Part shown: piece by piece, positions 24,100 through 37,079 of the stretch
Layout of the letters: each line of letters starts with the position of its first letter
How positions within the stretch are numbered: position 1 is the stretch's first letter
Assembly: GCA_030549775.1 (NCBI GenBank)
Contig: CM060175.1
Span: 82,742,745-82,806,744, forward strand
DNA from: Tamarix chinensis
Taxonomy: Eukaryota > Streptophyta > Magnoliopsida > Caryophyllales > Tamaricaceae
Direction of reading: 5' to 3'
Length of the DNA stretch: 64,000 nucleotides
Notes under the pieces: generated by a model
The model's input: only the letters and a program-made list of their open reading frames with translations
Databases searched by the model: none
Told to the model about the DNA's origin: nothing
Program-made: the position numbers and the translations under genes

Positions 24100-24996
24100 C
24101 TTCATAATCAATGTTCATGTGCAGACTCCAAAACCCAAAGCGGTTTTCCCTAGGATTGCCTTCGCGGAGTCTATTAGTTTTATCATAAACGAATGTCTGT
24201 TTGCGTCAAGGGACCATATCCCAAGGTCCATAAATATTCCAGCCTTAATCCACCTCTTGTACTTGGGGAACTATTGCACTCCTCAATTCTATTTATTGAA
24301 AGCGGGTCTGATCCGATTATAGTAGTTGTGTATTTTTGGTGTTGCCTAGCATGCTTTATGCTGGGGTAATCGACTTGGAGTATGATCCAAACATCCAGAG
24401 ATAAAATAGAGTTGCGAGACATTTTCATAATGTAATTCATATCTTTGCTAGACTAATTTGGACCTATTGTCAAAGGACGATTAAGCGGAACCTGAACACA
24501 AATCCTTACAAACTTACCCCAGTCCCCGTTGGCTGTATGCACATCAACTTTCAAGACTTTGACATTAAGACCTCCTATCCTACATCAAATAAGACTTGAT
24601 GATTATAGTATTTGATAGGTTATCTTTGAATATGCACCCATACTGCTGTTTTTGAAATGACCGAACTTGGAGGAATAAAATTAGGCTCCCATTATCTAAT
24701 ACTTATGGTGAAAATTTTATTAATAAAGTATGGGTCATTAAGTAGAGCATCCTGTTGATTGAATCGTGAAGTAAATTTTGCAATGAAGAAGACATTATCT
24801 GAATTAATAACATCAAGTGATTGTTGGGGCTTATATAAATGATGGGACAAAGATCTCATAAGGTATAATGATTTAGTCTTACCAACAATCTTAAGAATCA
24901 AGGAGTACCACCAAGGCTCATAATGACAACCCTTCTATTCTTTAAACAATTTAAGACATGCTTCTTTATCCTCATCAACTTCTCAATCTAATTCAA
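24100..24996 (-). pseudogene. LINE ORF1 remnant (DUF4283-like)
   Basis: The minus strand reads FFIAKFTSRFNQQDALLNDP, then an AVWVHIQRLPIKYY-like stretch, followed by VLFDVG. This is the pattern of the DUF4283 domain of plant LINE ORF1 proteins (F.RF....D...vl..gP.fi, then AVWvrlpgLPieyy). A zinc-knuckle region should follow but is too decayed to read. Confidence 0.6.
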
Positions 24997-27900
24997 TGTA
25001 ACACAATAAAAGTTCGAACTAATTTTTATTTTTATTTTTTAAATAATGGTTTATGGAAGCATAAATACAAATGTGTCAATATTACCGCTACATCCAATAT
25101 AAATATCAATTTCACATAATTAGGTGTGTGCATCATCTAACCCATGACTGATGTAGAACATACACTAAATCGTTTCGGATAGTGTTCAGTATCAAACATA
25201 ATCATGATAAAACTTAAAATAAATATTTTACCTTAAACATCAAGTGTCTTGAAGTACCCAAAAGAAGAAATGAAGAAAGCACTTGGATAAGAGTATCCTA
25301 ACATTGTAAATACTACACTCTAACCTAACTAATCCCCAAGCAGAGCCCCTTATAGGCCAAAACAAGTGCCTATACAAACTCATTTAGGTCATTTCCTTGT
25401 GGGAATGAATAACACCCATGAAAAAGGATGATCAGTACGCTACATATCGAGTAAGGTAACAATACTGCTATAATAGGGTTACACATAATGCAAAAAGTCA
25501 TATAGAAGAATAGGCATGCATATAGATTTAACATGATAAGATGAAAGAAGAATAATAAATCAAAATCCCATTATTTTGTATATCCACAAATCATTTCTTA
25601 TTTACATTGAGTTCAGACCCTTCTATTCTTAATTCGATGGAGCAGATTAAAACACCTCACATGGCAAAATACGCTTGACCACTATTATAAAGTTGGTGGA
25701 GCGAACTCAACATATCCTAAGGAAAAATGATCTTGGAAACTATTCTTAAAGTGGTGGAATGATCTCAAGCACCTCTCAGGACAAAATGCATCTAACTACT
25801 ATTATTAAGCTGGTGGGATAGACTTAATTCCTCAATCCCGACTCACTCTATCTTTTTCTTTAAGTGATTAATATCTTATTTATCGTTATTTACTTCAACA
25901 TAATCATGCAAATATATATGTGGATATGTAAGGGGACATAATTCAACTTACCATAATTATTGAAAACACCTAAAACACAATCACAAGAATATTGGGGCAT
26001 CCCCTAAGGAAAAACCCATATTTCTCTTAAGAAATCCTAATTTCGCAAGATAAATATAATTTATTCCATAGTACTCATTCATCACCAAATTTAGTACCCA
26101 TAATTAAAATTTTACCATTGAAAATGTATCCAAAAATCAAGGTATAATTTTAACATCTTATACATGTAATAATAGCTTGCCTCTAGGGTTACTGTTTACA
26201 ATTCATACAAAAATACTAATTTCACAAATTAGGAATATATTTTCCTAAAAGACTCATATAACTAAAAAATATAATTCAAATTCCTAAAAATTAAATATTA
26301 ACAACATATCTAAAAATCAAGGGTCTAACTCCAACGTCTTACACATATGATAATAACTCTGCTTCTAGGGTTATTATTCATAATTTAACTAATTTTCTCA
26401 TTTTATTGGACTAAGGTCATTATTAATTACTTCATATATTCTACATAATATATTTAGAATATTTTGAACCAACAAACACATTAAAATACTAGGTATTCAA
26501 TATTTTACTCATATTGAGCAATCTGCATTTAAGATAGCCCAAAATGTCCACCTTTTCGCCAACCCCTATGATTCTCCAATATGAATGGTTTTCAACCTCC
26601 AACACATTCTCATGAAAATAATCAACCACAATTATATATAATGAGTCAAACATCATAGCCCAATTTAGATAAATGGTTCATGCCAACCTTCTTGACTTGC
26701 AAAACCATACTTAACCAACAATATATACAATCTCATGCTTTCACATTTTCTTACATTTTCATCATACCAAACAACATATCATAAAAAAAACATTACAGTA
26801 ATGAAATTATCTATATAATAATACTAAGTATAATATTCCATACAAAAATACACATTGCACATAAACCCTAATTATGATGGGTATCCTTATCGAAAATATC
26901 TCCAAACTCTAAGCACAAAGACTCCTCCTTTGAGACCATTGAAAAAACACCTAAGAATCAACAATAACAAATCATTAGAACTTAAGAAAAAAAAAACAAG
27001 GAAAAACTAAGACAAATGAGGGTAGAAAATAGAGCAAAAACAAAGAAAAAACAAGAGGGTTGCAGTGTGAGTGACTCACATAGATAGAGGTTGTGTGATG
27101 TCCTCATATTGATGGGTGAAGAAACATGAGGGGTGGTGGAGTGGAGTGGCATGAGGTGGTGGTGGTAGTTATAGCGTGTGGTTGTGGTGAAATCAGGGGT
27201 AGTTTGCATGAGTATTTCACTTAGTTAGGGCTTAGAAATGTGAGTTGCTCACATTATGGCTACTTCACACCATGAGGTGAGGAATATTTCTTAGAGTTTC
27301 ACTAAGAAAATGGCAAAACTCAATAAGGACAATATTGGGATCGGAAGAGGGAGTCAAGGAGAGTTAGTGGGAGCTAAAAAATGAAGTAAGAAGGGAGATG
27401 AGGGGCATTTATAGGATATGAGGTGAGGGTGTGGGATGAGAAAGGTGAAATGGTGCAGGGTCGAGGAAGTTTGGCGTGGGTCTGGTTCTTCAACAAAGAC
27501 CAAGGAAGAAAGGGGCGGGTGTTGATACAAATTGGTGGTTGTGGGCTAGTGTTGCAAGACAGGTGCAAGGGTAAGTGTAGTGAAGATTTGGGAAGGAAAT
27601 GAAGGAAGGCCACGCGAGGAGGTGTTACATGAATAAAAGAGGAAAGGGTTGATGGGAAAGGGAAGAAGGGAAAGGGAAAAAGGAGAGAGAAAAGAGAACA
27701 AAGAGAAAGATAAGGGGAAAAGAAAGAAAAAGAATCTAGGGTTAGGATTATAATTAGGTTAGAAAATTAGGGTAAATTAATTTATCAATCATCCAAGGTT
27801 AGGTTTAGGTTAAAATTATTAATGACCCAGAATTAAGATTAGGATTAAAAATTTAGGGTAAAAAAATTTCAATTTATTGAGATTCGGATTAGGTTAATTT

Positions 27901-28068
27901 ATTAATTACTTTGGATTAGGTTAGATAAAATTCATGTTATTACATAAAAAAAATTTGGAATATTAAAATAAAATAGTTTAGGGATATTTTGAAGATTGAA
28001 CTTATGTAATATAATAGGTTTTTATTTCAATTAAATCTATAATTGTTATTGGAGAATGGAATATTACA
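24997..28068 (-). mobile_element. solo LTR-like element, long family, copy B (3072 bp)
   Basis: On the plus strand it begins TGTAACACAATAAAAG and ends GAATGGAATATTACA, the reverse orientation of copies A, C and E. Flanks are TTCAA (24992-24996) and TTCAT (28069-28073), a 5-bp duplication with one mismatch. It shares with copies D and C the 'cattcccatgag / gtagcatact' region (25400-25460), the hairpin-unit array (about 25630-25820), the short conserved block (26891-26950) and a TATA box (TTTATA on the plus strand near 27408-27413). It is about 1.2 kb shorter than the other copies. It lies within LINE ORF1 sequence. Confidence 0.75.
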
Positions 28069-28340
28069 TTCATCATCATTGAGAAGTTTCTAAAAGTGGT
28101 TTTCTAGTTGGTAAGAAGATTCATGGACTGTATTGAAAAAAAGGTCTCTTAAGACACATGCCCTTTCTTATTTTTGTGAAGTCTAGTAAGATAATTCTAT
28201 AGCTATATCTAGAAAAGAGTAGGAATGAGTCGGAGGATGCTTAAAATTCATAGTGAAAGAAGAAGAAAGGCTATGTGACTAGGTTGACAAAGAATAGTGA
28301 GAAAGGTGTGTGGGCACCTCCTAATTAGGTTACCATATTG

Positions 28341-29699
28341 ACCTTAATATATATATATATATAACAAGTATTGGGGAAAAAATCCCTTATATTCATCACC
28401 TAAATAAAGGCTATGAAATTATAGAAAATAGAGAGAGAGAAAAAGTGGTTTAGTGGCATATGTTGTCGGAAACTTTTGAGCTCGTTTGTTTCCCTGTTGA
28501 GTTCTCTAAAAATTTGTTCCACCTTAGAACTATGGAGTCATTTTACATGAGCCATTATGATGCCGAAGTATAAATGAGAATAAGTTTATACATCAAGAAG
28601 CAAAATAACAAATAAGTTATCATTCTCAACATAAGTTTTCTACATTATTAGGGTTATTGCCAGATTTAGTCCGTCTCTCAACACTAAAATTTTCATCAAA
28701 AGTTTCTTTGTTTCTCCTATTTTTTGTGAGAATCCTTTAACCCGATTTCCACTGTGATCCTTAATGATACCTCTCACTTCTACTTCCTTCCTACGTCAAG
28801 AAGCTAAACCATCCATGTTGAGTTTGACTCAACCTTGGTGTGAAGGCTTCCATCTTATAAGGATTCTTTCCTCCACAAAATCTCTTCTACATATGTTTTT
28901 AGAAAGAAAAAAATCATTTGGATGGCCATCTTAAAAGAATAGTGAAGATGTTATGAGTTTCTTTTAATTTAAATGCTATCTTATTTTTTAGTACTAGAAG
29001 GTTAAAAGTGTGAGAATGAAGGTGCACCTCTACAAAGACGGATCTAGTATAAAGCATACGGGTTTTCCAGATCCCATGTAATTTTATAGCATAATATATA
29101 TATATATAAGCATTCCTTATATATAAAGTTTTATGTGCATCAGTGACTCTGTGTCAACTATTTCAATCGTTAGGTCACGTGTTTGATTTTTACTTAAATT
29201 ACATAGAAACTCATTATATATATATGCTAAAATACCTTTTGGTGTTTTGCTCTACTTATTATATAGTTTCCTGAACATGGGTTCTTGGTAAACATATAGT
29301 CATATATTACGAGTTTTTTTCCTTTCCTTTTCTAGAATTCCAAAACCTTTCTTTTCAACTTTTATTAGTAAAGTTTTCAAACTTTTTTTCCTACCATTTT
29401 TACTTTTATTATAAAATTTTATAAATTTTCTCTTTCTTGTCATTTTACTATCATACTTTAGAATACCTCTTTCTTGTTTAGATGATTGTTATGTATATAT
29501 TGATATCCATCTCCATAAATAATTAGAATACTTAACTCATTTTATTAATAAGAAATTTTGCCAATGATAATAGAATAATCATTAAACATAATATTAAATA
29601 TATTATTATTAGTTTATTATTATTATTAATTATTATTATTATTATTATTATTATTGTCATCTCTGTGTGTGTATGGTTAATGGGACTTCAACCGTTTGT
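28341..29699. other. unassigned AT-rich DNA
   Basis: No gene recognised. It lies between two LINE remnants and contains TA repeats (28350-28364, 29095-29108) and an (ATT)n tract at about 29596-29656. It may be decayed LINE sequence. Confidence 0.4.
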
Positions 29700-30600
29700 A
29701 ACTCTAGTCTTGTCCCAAGTACCCTTACTAGATTTTCCAAATCCTAATTGTTGAGTCTTTGCATTTCTTCATCCACTATTCATTAAAGTTAAGGATGAGG
29801 TGTGCTTTAAAGGATTCCCAAATTCGTCGCGAGGAATTGCAATTGCAAAAAATATGAGAAATTCTTTTCACTGATGTTAAATATATAATACATATGTCAC
29901 CATTGATTATTCTTTTATTTTAGCAAGGATTCTTTTTCCAGGATTCTCCTATGTTGTAGGCGTGGGTTCATCGAGTGTGTGTGTTCGTGGAATTTTCTAT
30001 ATCCATTTCCAATTGCCTAGTATCTTTGCAAGTAATATCTTTCTATATGCTGATTACGTACTGAAACAACCTCTGCATGTGAGTTTCCAAGTTATTGTGT
30101 TTAATATACTATGATTTTTCAATGGTTTAGCTATCGCTTTTATCTTATCCTTCAAGAAAGATGGAAGTTCGTAGGAAATATAGTCACAGTTTCAACTTCC
30201 TCATCTTCATATGTTTGAGACATTAAGGAGTTCTTCATCATTATGGAGAGGTCTTTCTATAATCTCTCTAATTGGCTTTGATCTACACCATATATCATTC
30301 TATAGATTCACATCCCTACCATTATACAATAACCATTTTGTTCCCATGTATAAGACCGGTAGAAGGTGCAGTGATCGCTTTCTAAGTTGAGGGTGGGCTA
30401 TCTTTGAGAATTCTATTGCCAACCTTAATGTATTTACCTCTCATAGCTTTATTCCATATTACGTCCTTGTATGTCCATAACATCCATCTAAGATATGAAA
30501 CACATGTTCTTATAATTTTCCCCCATAAGCTTGCCTCTTAGCAAGCCTAATTTTCATTTCCTCTCAAATTTCACACATGATGATGACAATTGAGCCCTGC
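29700..30600 (-). pseudogene. second LINE ORF2 C-terminal fragment
   Basis: Minus-strand readings in several frames give MWNKAMRGKYIKVGNRILKD, then NDIWCRSKPIREIIERPLHN followed by DEELLNVSNIYEDEE. They end with ISHIFCNCNSSRRIWES, matching the zf-RVT zinc-binding segment at the end of plant LINE ORF2. These follow the family order, so this is a separate, frame-broken LINE. The Copia element at 30639 begins just beyond it. Confidence 0.65.
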
Positions 30601-30638
30601 CCAATGAATAACTTTTACATAATGGACAAGTTCGTGAT

Positions 30639-31456
30639 TGTTAGAGCATTTGAGTCCCCTCTAATAAAATCTATGTTTAACTATAATTATTTTTATCATT
30701 TTTATTAATGACCAAACTTTGGGAAGGTTAAACATCAGCTAAAAAAGTTGACGTGGAAAGGTGAGTAATTGTGAGAAAATTAGATATTTGAATCTCGTAG
30801 GTAAGAGAGAGAGAGAAATAAAAAAAATTCCATCATTATTCTCTTTATCACATATTTGATCAATTCGAAGATCTAAAGTCATTCACCATTGGATCTTTCT
30901 AATTTCTTTGAAACATGCTTTCTAGAACACCAACCTTGATTATTAATAGTGGAGATTTGATTTTAAGATCTCCATGTAAGGTTTTCATTGGTATTTTAGT
31001 GGGCATTTTTGTTTAGATCATTATCAATTAAGCTTTGGTTTTGGCTTTAATTAAGTGGTTTATTGTGCTCGGGTTTGACTAAAAATTATTGAGGTTAGTG
31101 TTAACATCTTGTTGTTGATTACTATAAAAAGGCTTGTTGTTTTGTGGCTTATAAATTGAACTTTTGATGTTTTTACATTAGCTCTATTTTAGGTTTGAAA
31201 ACTTTTCTTTTTAGGTGTTTCAATTATTGCCTAGTTGTGCTATTTTAGGTTGATCATTGTATCAAGTTAACACTTGAATACAAAACTTTGTATCTAAGAC
31301 TTATTATAGTGAAAGTTTTCTAAGTGGACTAAAAAGTCCCGTGATTGTTTCCCTTTCGCATTAGAAGAGTTTTTCCACATAAATCATGTATTATTGATTT
31401 TTTATTATTTCTATTTTTTAGTTGGTGTTATTGACCCATTCTTCCTTTTCCCCATA
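30639..31456 (+). repeat. 5' LTR of the Copia element
   Basis: Starts TGTTAGAGCATTTGAG. It is similar along its length to 40515-40648 plus 44809-45494, which resume across the inserted copy D at GAGTAATTGTGAG. Its 3' end lies a few bases before the primer site. Length about 820 bp; the interrupted 3' LTR is of equal size. Confidence 0.8.
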
Positions 31457-31460
31457 AAAG

Positions 31461-31472
31461 TGGTATCAGAGC
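31461..31472 (+). other. primer binding site (initiator Met tRNA)
   Basis: TGGTATCAGAGC is the standard primer site of plant Copia elements, complementary to the 3' end of initiator methionine tRNA. It lies directly after the 5' LTR and fixes the element's orientation. Confidence 0.92.
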
Positions 31473-31480
31473 ATAAGATG

Positions 31481-32239
31481 GAAGCTAATACGAGTAAGAT
31501 GGATTCTTTGAATGGGTCGAATTACCGTATATGGAAGGGTAAAATAAATGATCTCTTATATGTAAGAAGTGTGCATCTACCAATTTTTTCTAAGGATAAA
31601 ATGATAGATAAAACTAATAAAGATCAAAAATTTAATCATGAACAAGTTTGTGGTTTTATTTGGCAATGGGTAGAATAAAATGTTTATAACCACATTGTGG
31701 CTGGGACAAATGCAAAGACATTATGGGATAAACTAGAAAATTGGTATGTCTTAAAGACCGAGAATAATAAATTGTATCTCTTGAAGCAATTGATTAATTT
31801 GAGATACAAAGATAGTTATTTGATTTTTGATCATTTTAATGATTTTCAAGGTGTGTTCGATTAGTTGTTAGATATAGGTGTAAAGTTCAAAGATAAGGTT
31901 CAAGCATTGTGGCTCCTTAATACTCTACAGGATTCTTAAGAGAAATTTTGTGTCTCACGTACTAAATCCACCCCAAATGGTGAGGTGACCATGGAGCTTC
32001 TCAAAAGTGGTTTTGTGAATGAGGAGATGAGTAGAAGAGCTCAAGTTTCATCCTCACAGTCAGATGTTTTGTTTATCAAAAATATGGGAAGTAAGGACAA
32101 AATTCAGAAGGGTAGAAGTAAGAGTCGTGGTAATTCAAGAGGCAATTATAATAATATTGAATGCCATTATTGTGGCAACATGGGGCATATCAAGAAGTAC
32201 TACTACAAATGGAAAAAAGATAAAAAGAATCCCAAGTAA
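31481..32239 (+). pseudogene. Copia gag remnant with damaged zinc knuckle
   Basis: Reading from MEANTSKMDSLNGSNYRIWK, it follows the gag pattern of Copia elements (LNGSNY..W), with in-frame stops at about 31675, 31862 and 31937. The zinc knuckle reads CHYCGNMGHIKKYY at about 32162-32203: the last cysteine of CX2CX4HX4C is tyrosine here, so RNA binding would be lost. Confidence 0.85.
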
Positions 32240-32249
32240 TAAAAAGAAT

Positions 32250-33329
32250 AATGATGATGATAATGCTCATATTTTTGTTACCTCATTTGATGATATTCTC
32301 ATTATTGTTTATGAGAATGTTGTGAATTATGCGAATCATGAGACAAGTTGGATATTTGATAGTGGTGCTTCACAACATGTTACCTCTATTAAGAAATTAT
32401 TCACTTATTACATTCTTAATGATTTTGGAGTTTTGAATATGGGCGATTAAGGCTTATATAAGGTGATTGGCATGGGATATGTATGCTTGACGACTAAGCT
32501 TAGGACAGATCTTGTTCTCAAGGATGTTCGACATGCATCGGATGTTTGTCTAAATTTGATTTCAGCTGGCAAACTTGATGATGAGCATTTCTACAATAGC
32601 TTTGGTCCATGCCATTGGAAGCTCACCAAAGGTAATTTGGTTATATCCCAAGTTAAAAAATGCGATAACTTGTATTTTATACAAGCTTCAATTTCTATTG
32701 ATCATGTGATTGCAGTGGCAAACAAGGATGTACCTGAGTTGAGGCATATTAGGCTCAATTGCATAAGTAAGAAATGACTTAACTGCTTAGCAAAGAAGAA
32801 TTTTCTCTCTGGTTTGTAGTATGCCAAATTAGAGAAGTATTATCATTGTATGGTGGGCAAACAACATAGGGTTTCTTCCCACAAGGTTCCTCCTTTAAGA
32901 GGATTTGAGTTTCTTGAATTGGTGCATTCAAATGTTTGTAGTCCCATTAAGGTAAAATCAATTGGTGTGCACTATATTTGTCACTTTTATTGATGATCAT
33001 TCTAGAAAGCTTTGGGTTCATGCCTTGAAATCCAAAGATGAAGTATTTGATAAATTTAAGCACTTTTATGCCTCTATTGAAAGAGAGACAAGTAAGAAGC
33101 TGAAATGCATATGTACTAATAATTGTGGTGAGTATTGTGGTCATTTTGATAAGTATTACTTTTAGAAGGATATTAGGCACCAAAAGACTCCTCAATTTAA
33201 TGGATTAGTAGAAAGGATAAATAGAACTCTAATTGAAAGAGTCAGATGTATGCTTTCAAAGGAAAAATTACCTAAGTCTTTTGAGGCGGAAGTTTTACTT
33301 ACAACTACACATGTAATTAATTTGGTTCT
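32250..33329 (+). pseudogene. Copia protease and integrase remnant
   Basis: The protease motif WIFDSGASQHVTS is intact (aspartate codon at 32358). The integrase core follows with VTFIDDHSRKLWVHALKSKD at about 32980-33040. The second catalytic region reads TNNCGEY near 33115 where TDNGGEY is expected, so the catalytic aspartate is changed to asparagine. An in-frame stop occurs at 32448 and shifts lie near 32800 and 32960. Copy C interrupts it after VINLVL; the reading continues at about 38034. Confidence 0.85.
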
Positions 33330-33719
33330 TGTAATACCCCAAAAATCCTAATTTAGAAATTATGGCAAAATAATGATTTATTAGGGAAAATTAAGAAAAT
33401 AAATTACTTTATTAAATAAAGAGGAAATGAATTGAGAAAAATAAATAGAAAGTAATAAATAAATTATTTACAAATTTTGGACATTTTACTAATTAAAATG
33501 AAAGTGGAGGAAAATTATCCAAAATATCCAAAATTAATCTAAAAAGGGAATTAAATTATTATTATAATAATTTTTAAACATTCAAGAAAATATATATATA
33601 TATAAATGTAGAATAACCCAAAAATACTACAATTTCCATATAAGTTATTTTATTTATTTTCCCCTTCTATTCCTTTTCTCATTTTCCCTTTTCTTTCTTT
33701 TTCTCCCTCCTTCTACTTT

Positions 33720-34800
33720 CTTCTTCCTTTCCCCCGACTGGGCCAGCCCACCGGCCCAGATCCCATTCTCCCCCTGTCTCACGTGCCAGACCTGCCTAGC
33801 TCCTTCGTTGCCCGTTGCCCCCCAACCGGCCGAACCGCCCCCTTTTTCTTTTCTTTCTTTCCCCTGGACTGACTAGTCCACCCCGCCCTGTCTTCTTCTT
33901 CCCAGGCCCGACCTGCAACGTCGACCCTGCAACCCCGAATCTCGCCGGCAGCCACCAACCCAACGCCAACCGTCCTCCCCTTTCCCCTGTCATTTTCTTT
34001 CCTCTTTTCAACCCCGACCAAGCCCATCTCTCCCCTTCCCGCGTGCCCTTTTTCTTTCCCTTGTCCTCTCCCCCTCCCCGACCTAACCCGCCATGGCAGG
34101 ACTGCACCGTCGGTCGGTGGTCCTGCCATACCTGCCCCGCTCGTCTCTTTCTTCCCTTGTCATTTTCCCATCCCAATTGCCTATAAATACCCCCATTGGC
34201 AGCCATAATCAGCTCCCTTTTTTGAATTTGCCCCGAAACCCTGCCTTTCCGCCGCCTCAAAAAGTCAAGTTTTCCGCCGCCACCGGTGACCGCCGCGACC
34301 ACCGCTACCCACCGTGATCTTCCCTACACCTCCCTCGACAAAACCAAGCCACCACCACCCTCCGCCTTGCCCTGCACGTGCCGCCCTAGCCGTGCCAAGT
34401 TCCCATCCCGAAACCACCACCTTCAGCCATCGCCGCCCCTTGCATCGCTTTCCACCGCCAATTCCGCCTCTGCCAACACCTCCACCACCCTCTAAAAAGT
34501 CCAGCAGACCCTCCCCTACCTTTCCACAACTTCATCTCCCCTTGCCTCCCTCTCCTTCTACCTCCCCCATTTTCCACCACCCTCGGCCGCCGCGCTAACC
34601 ACCGCGCGCCGCCACCTCTTGCCACGCCACCACCCTCATTCCACTCCTCTTCACCTGCTGCTTCTTCCCCCACCTCAAACTTCTCTTTTCCTCCTCCCAT
34701 CCAACCTCCACCTTGAACTTTTCCTTTCTCTTCCTCCTCCACTGCCGCCGCCGTCACCGCCACGCGCCACCGCCGGACCACCGCCAACCCTAGGTGGTTT
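33720..34800 (+). other. pyrimidine-rich GC island in copy C
   Basis: Strongly C/T-rich on the plus strand. It yields overlapping proline/serine-rich frames on plus and glycine/arginine-rich frames on minus. The same block occurs in copy E (about 45960-47160) and, reversed, in copy D (about 43360-44520). Because every frame is open by composition and none is conserved as a protein between copies that I can see, I do not call genes. It could be the GC-rich leader downstream of the LTR promoter. Confidence 0.6.
34182..34189 (+). promoter_or_regulatory. putative LTR TATA box, copy C
   Basis: TATAAATA in the context GCCTATAAATACCCC, 852 bp from the element start. The same motif in similar context occurs in copies B, D and E at a comparable position, which suggests the U3/R promoter. 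Confidence 0.6.
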
Positions 34801-34853
34801 CCCACTTACCCAAACCCTAATATCTCTCTTACATAAGTGCTAATAATTTTAAC

Positions 34854-35170
34854 TAATATTAATGGTATTATACCTATTATTATCATTATTATTATTACTT
34901 TTATTATTATTATTATTACTATTATTATCTCCATCATTAATGTTATTATTTTCTTACTAATACAATCATTCCTTCGATTGTTACCTTCTATTATACTTAT
35001 TATTATTATCATTACTATTATTATTATTATTACTATTATTATTATTATTACTATTATTATTATTATTATTACATTATTATTATTATTATTATTATATTAT
35101 ATTATTCTTACTATACTTAAACCTTTATCCTTATTGTTATTAGTGCTATTACTTTTATTATTACCAATGT
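34854..35170. repeat. (ATT)n-type tract, copy C
   Basis: Dense TTA/ATT repeats with interruptions. They give isoleucine/leucine-rich frames on both strands that are not genes. Equivalent tracts follow the GC island in copies D and E. Confidence 0.9.
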
Positions 35171-35810
35171 ATTTAACTTAAAGTTGTGTGTTACCATGTT
35201 GTTGTTAAATAAGAAGAATACTTGAACCTTATCACCTTACCATTTAATATTATTCCTAATGCCTTTAACACTAACATCATTACTATGGTATCATTATTAG
35301 TTATTACTATAATTACCATTATCATTATTTCATTCCTATTATTGTGACAAAAACGTTTGAACCCTTATACTATTATTATTCAAAATATAATTTTTATCAT
35401 TGTTATCTTTAGGAATATCTATACTTGTTGGTATTGTAATTATTATATTATTATTTTAACCTTAACACTATTATTAGACTTAGCCTTAAAAACACTAGGG
35501 TTTCTATCACTAAACATTAGTGTCACTATTATTAGTTTTATTATTAATGCTATCACTATTTTCCTATAGTTAGCATGAACCCTATTACTACAAGATTAGA
35601 ACTAACGGGTCTAATAAAATAAGGATAATAATAAGTATAAAAAATAAATACATTTTGACTAGTAAGGTTTAATATACTAAATTTAAGATAAAAACCCTAG
35701 CTTTTGTATAATACCCCCTCTAGGGATAAGAACCTTAATCCTAAACTAGAATAAAGGGTTGATGGTACTTTCAAGGGAAACTAATACTTAGCATTTTTCC
35801 CTTTTTATAG

Positions 35811-35872
35811 GTAATCCTAACCAAAGCCCTAAGGATTTAGAGGAGCGTGCTCCAAGCCCGGCGTCGCCTTAG
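35811..35872 (+). other. 62-nt splice-bounded conserved block, copy C
   Basis: Preceded by CTTTTTATAG (a good acceptor) and followed by GTAAGG (a good donor). The core reads AGAGGAGCGTGCTCCAAGC. The block is also 62 nt in copy E (47711-47772) and copy D (42508-42569, reversed), with the same flanking signals. It may be a small exon inside the LTR transcript. Confidence 0.55.
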
Positions 35873-37079
35873 GTAAGGACGAAGCTATGGCCTTGTGTGA
35901 TGTGTGAAATGTATGTGTTGAATGTTGTGTATGCTATGCTATGTCGTGTATTATATGATGTGTGGATAACTTGTCTTATGTGTAGCGCAGCTTGGAGATT
36001 GAGGTATGTTGTGTGTGCTTTCTATGACATGAGCATGACATGTATATGCATGAGGTTTATGATGTGTTATGATACGACCCTCTAGGACACGCATGTTAGG
36101 GTAAATGGGTAATATGAATTGAGAATAAAAGAATAACAAGAAAGGAATGGGAAATGAGACCACTAAGGGGGATCTGGGGTTGACCTAAGTACCTCATGAT
36201 CCATGAGAGAAGATTTAAGTGGGAGGAATGTCCAAAATAAATGAGAGTTGGGAACCATGCATGGGAGTCTTAAAATTTGCATGGTGACTTGGGGCGTTTG
36301 CATGGGATGGCTAAATCTTGCATGGGGTGAATCTTACGTGAGAAAAGTTGAATTAGGGTGTAAATAAGAGAATGGGAGAGTTGTGGGGTGATTGGAGACT
36401 TGGGATGAAAAATAGTACGTAGGTTGGTGCAAGGGTATATAAAGGACCCAATTAGGGTTTTAGGGGAGAAAGTGAAAATTTGGGAAGTGTAAAAGTAAGA
36501 ATGATTAAGGAAGGGTGGAGTAAGGTTAAGAGTGAGAATTCAATTATATAAAATATGAGTACGGGATTCCATGTGAAAGAAGAGACTTGGAGATGAAAAG
36601 AGAGAGGTTACTTGTGGAAGAAGTAAGGTGCTAAGGTTTGATGTAGCCAACTAGGGTTTTTCCGGTCACATTCGAGATCGAGGAATAAAGTGATATGCCT
36701 TGGGGTTTGACCTAATAAGGGTGAGATGTGGGGTGAAGAACAAGTAATGGTAAGGTAAGTGAGAAGAAGTTGGGCCACATAGGTCCAACTAGGGTTTCCA
36801 AGGGGAAAACCCTAGAGGTTGAGAATAGGCGAGGTCAATGTCATAGGGTGTTGGGCTTGACTTATACTCTCAGGAGTTGGTCTTTCATTAGGTGTGAGCA
36901 TAGGGGAAAGAATGTCGGGGTGTGATAAGGGGTGTAGGAGTCTCAACATATGGGACGGGTCTGCTTGAAAAGAAAACAGTAGAACATTGTGGATATGCAT
37001 GTCAAGGGCGGAATGTGATTCAATAAGACACGGATAAGACATTAATCACGTAAAGCGAAAGACTGTTGAGCCGAACCCA

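Larger units (their letters stand above)
14650..28340 (-). mobile_element. degenerate L1-type LINE, split by later insertions
   Basis: On the minus strand, LINE protein remnants occur in the order expected of a plant L1-type element: ORF1 at about 24100-24996 (and probably its 5' part beyond 28068), endonuclease at about 22340-22780, reverse transcriptase at about 20343-22300 and 15710-16069, and the C-terminal region at about 14700-15275. Two members of the long-LTR family (16070-20342 and 24997-28068) and a short GAGCTCG-type repeat (about 15280-15705) interrupt it. All frames are broken by stops and shifts. The outer boundaries are approximate. Confidence 0.75.

Noticed and set aside
27374..27613. 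Minus-strand open frame with leucine/proline-rich product
   Set aside because: It lies in the pyrimidine-rich island of copy B and has no independent coding support.
33779..34805. Several proline-rich and glycine/arginine-rich open frames on both strands
   Set aside because: They arise from pyrimidine/purine bias inside the solo LTR and I see no shared protein between copies C, D and E.
34837..35181. Isoleucine/leucine-rich 'membrane proteins'
   Set aside because: They are translations of (ATT)n microsatellite; the same applies to 42723-43350 and 47327-47515.
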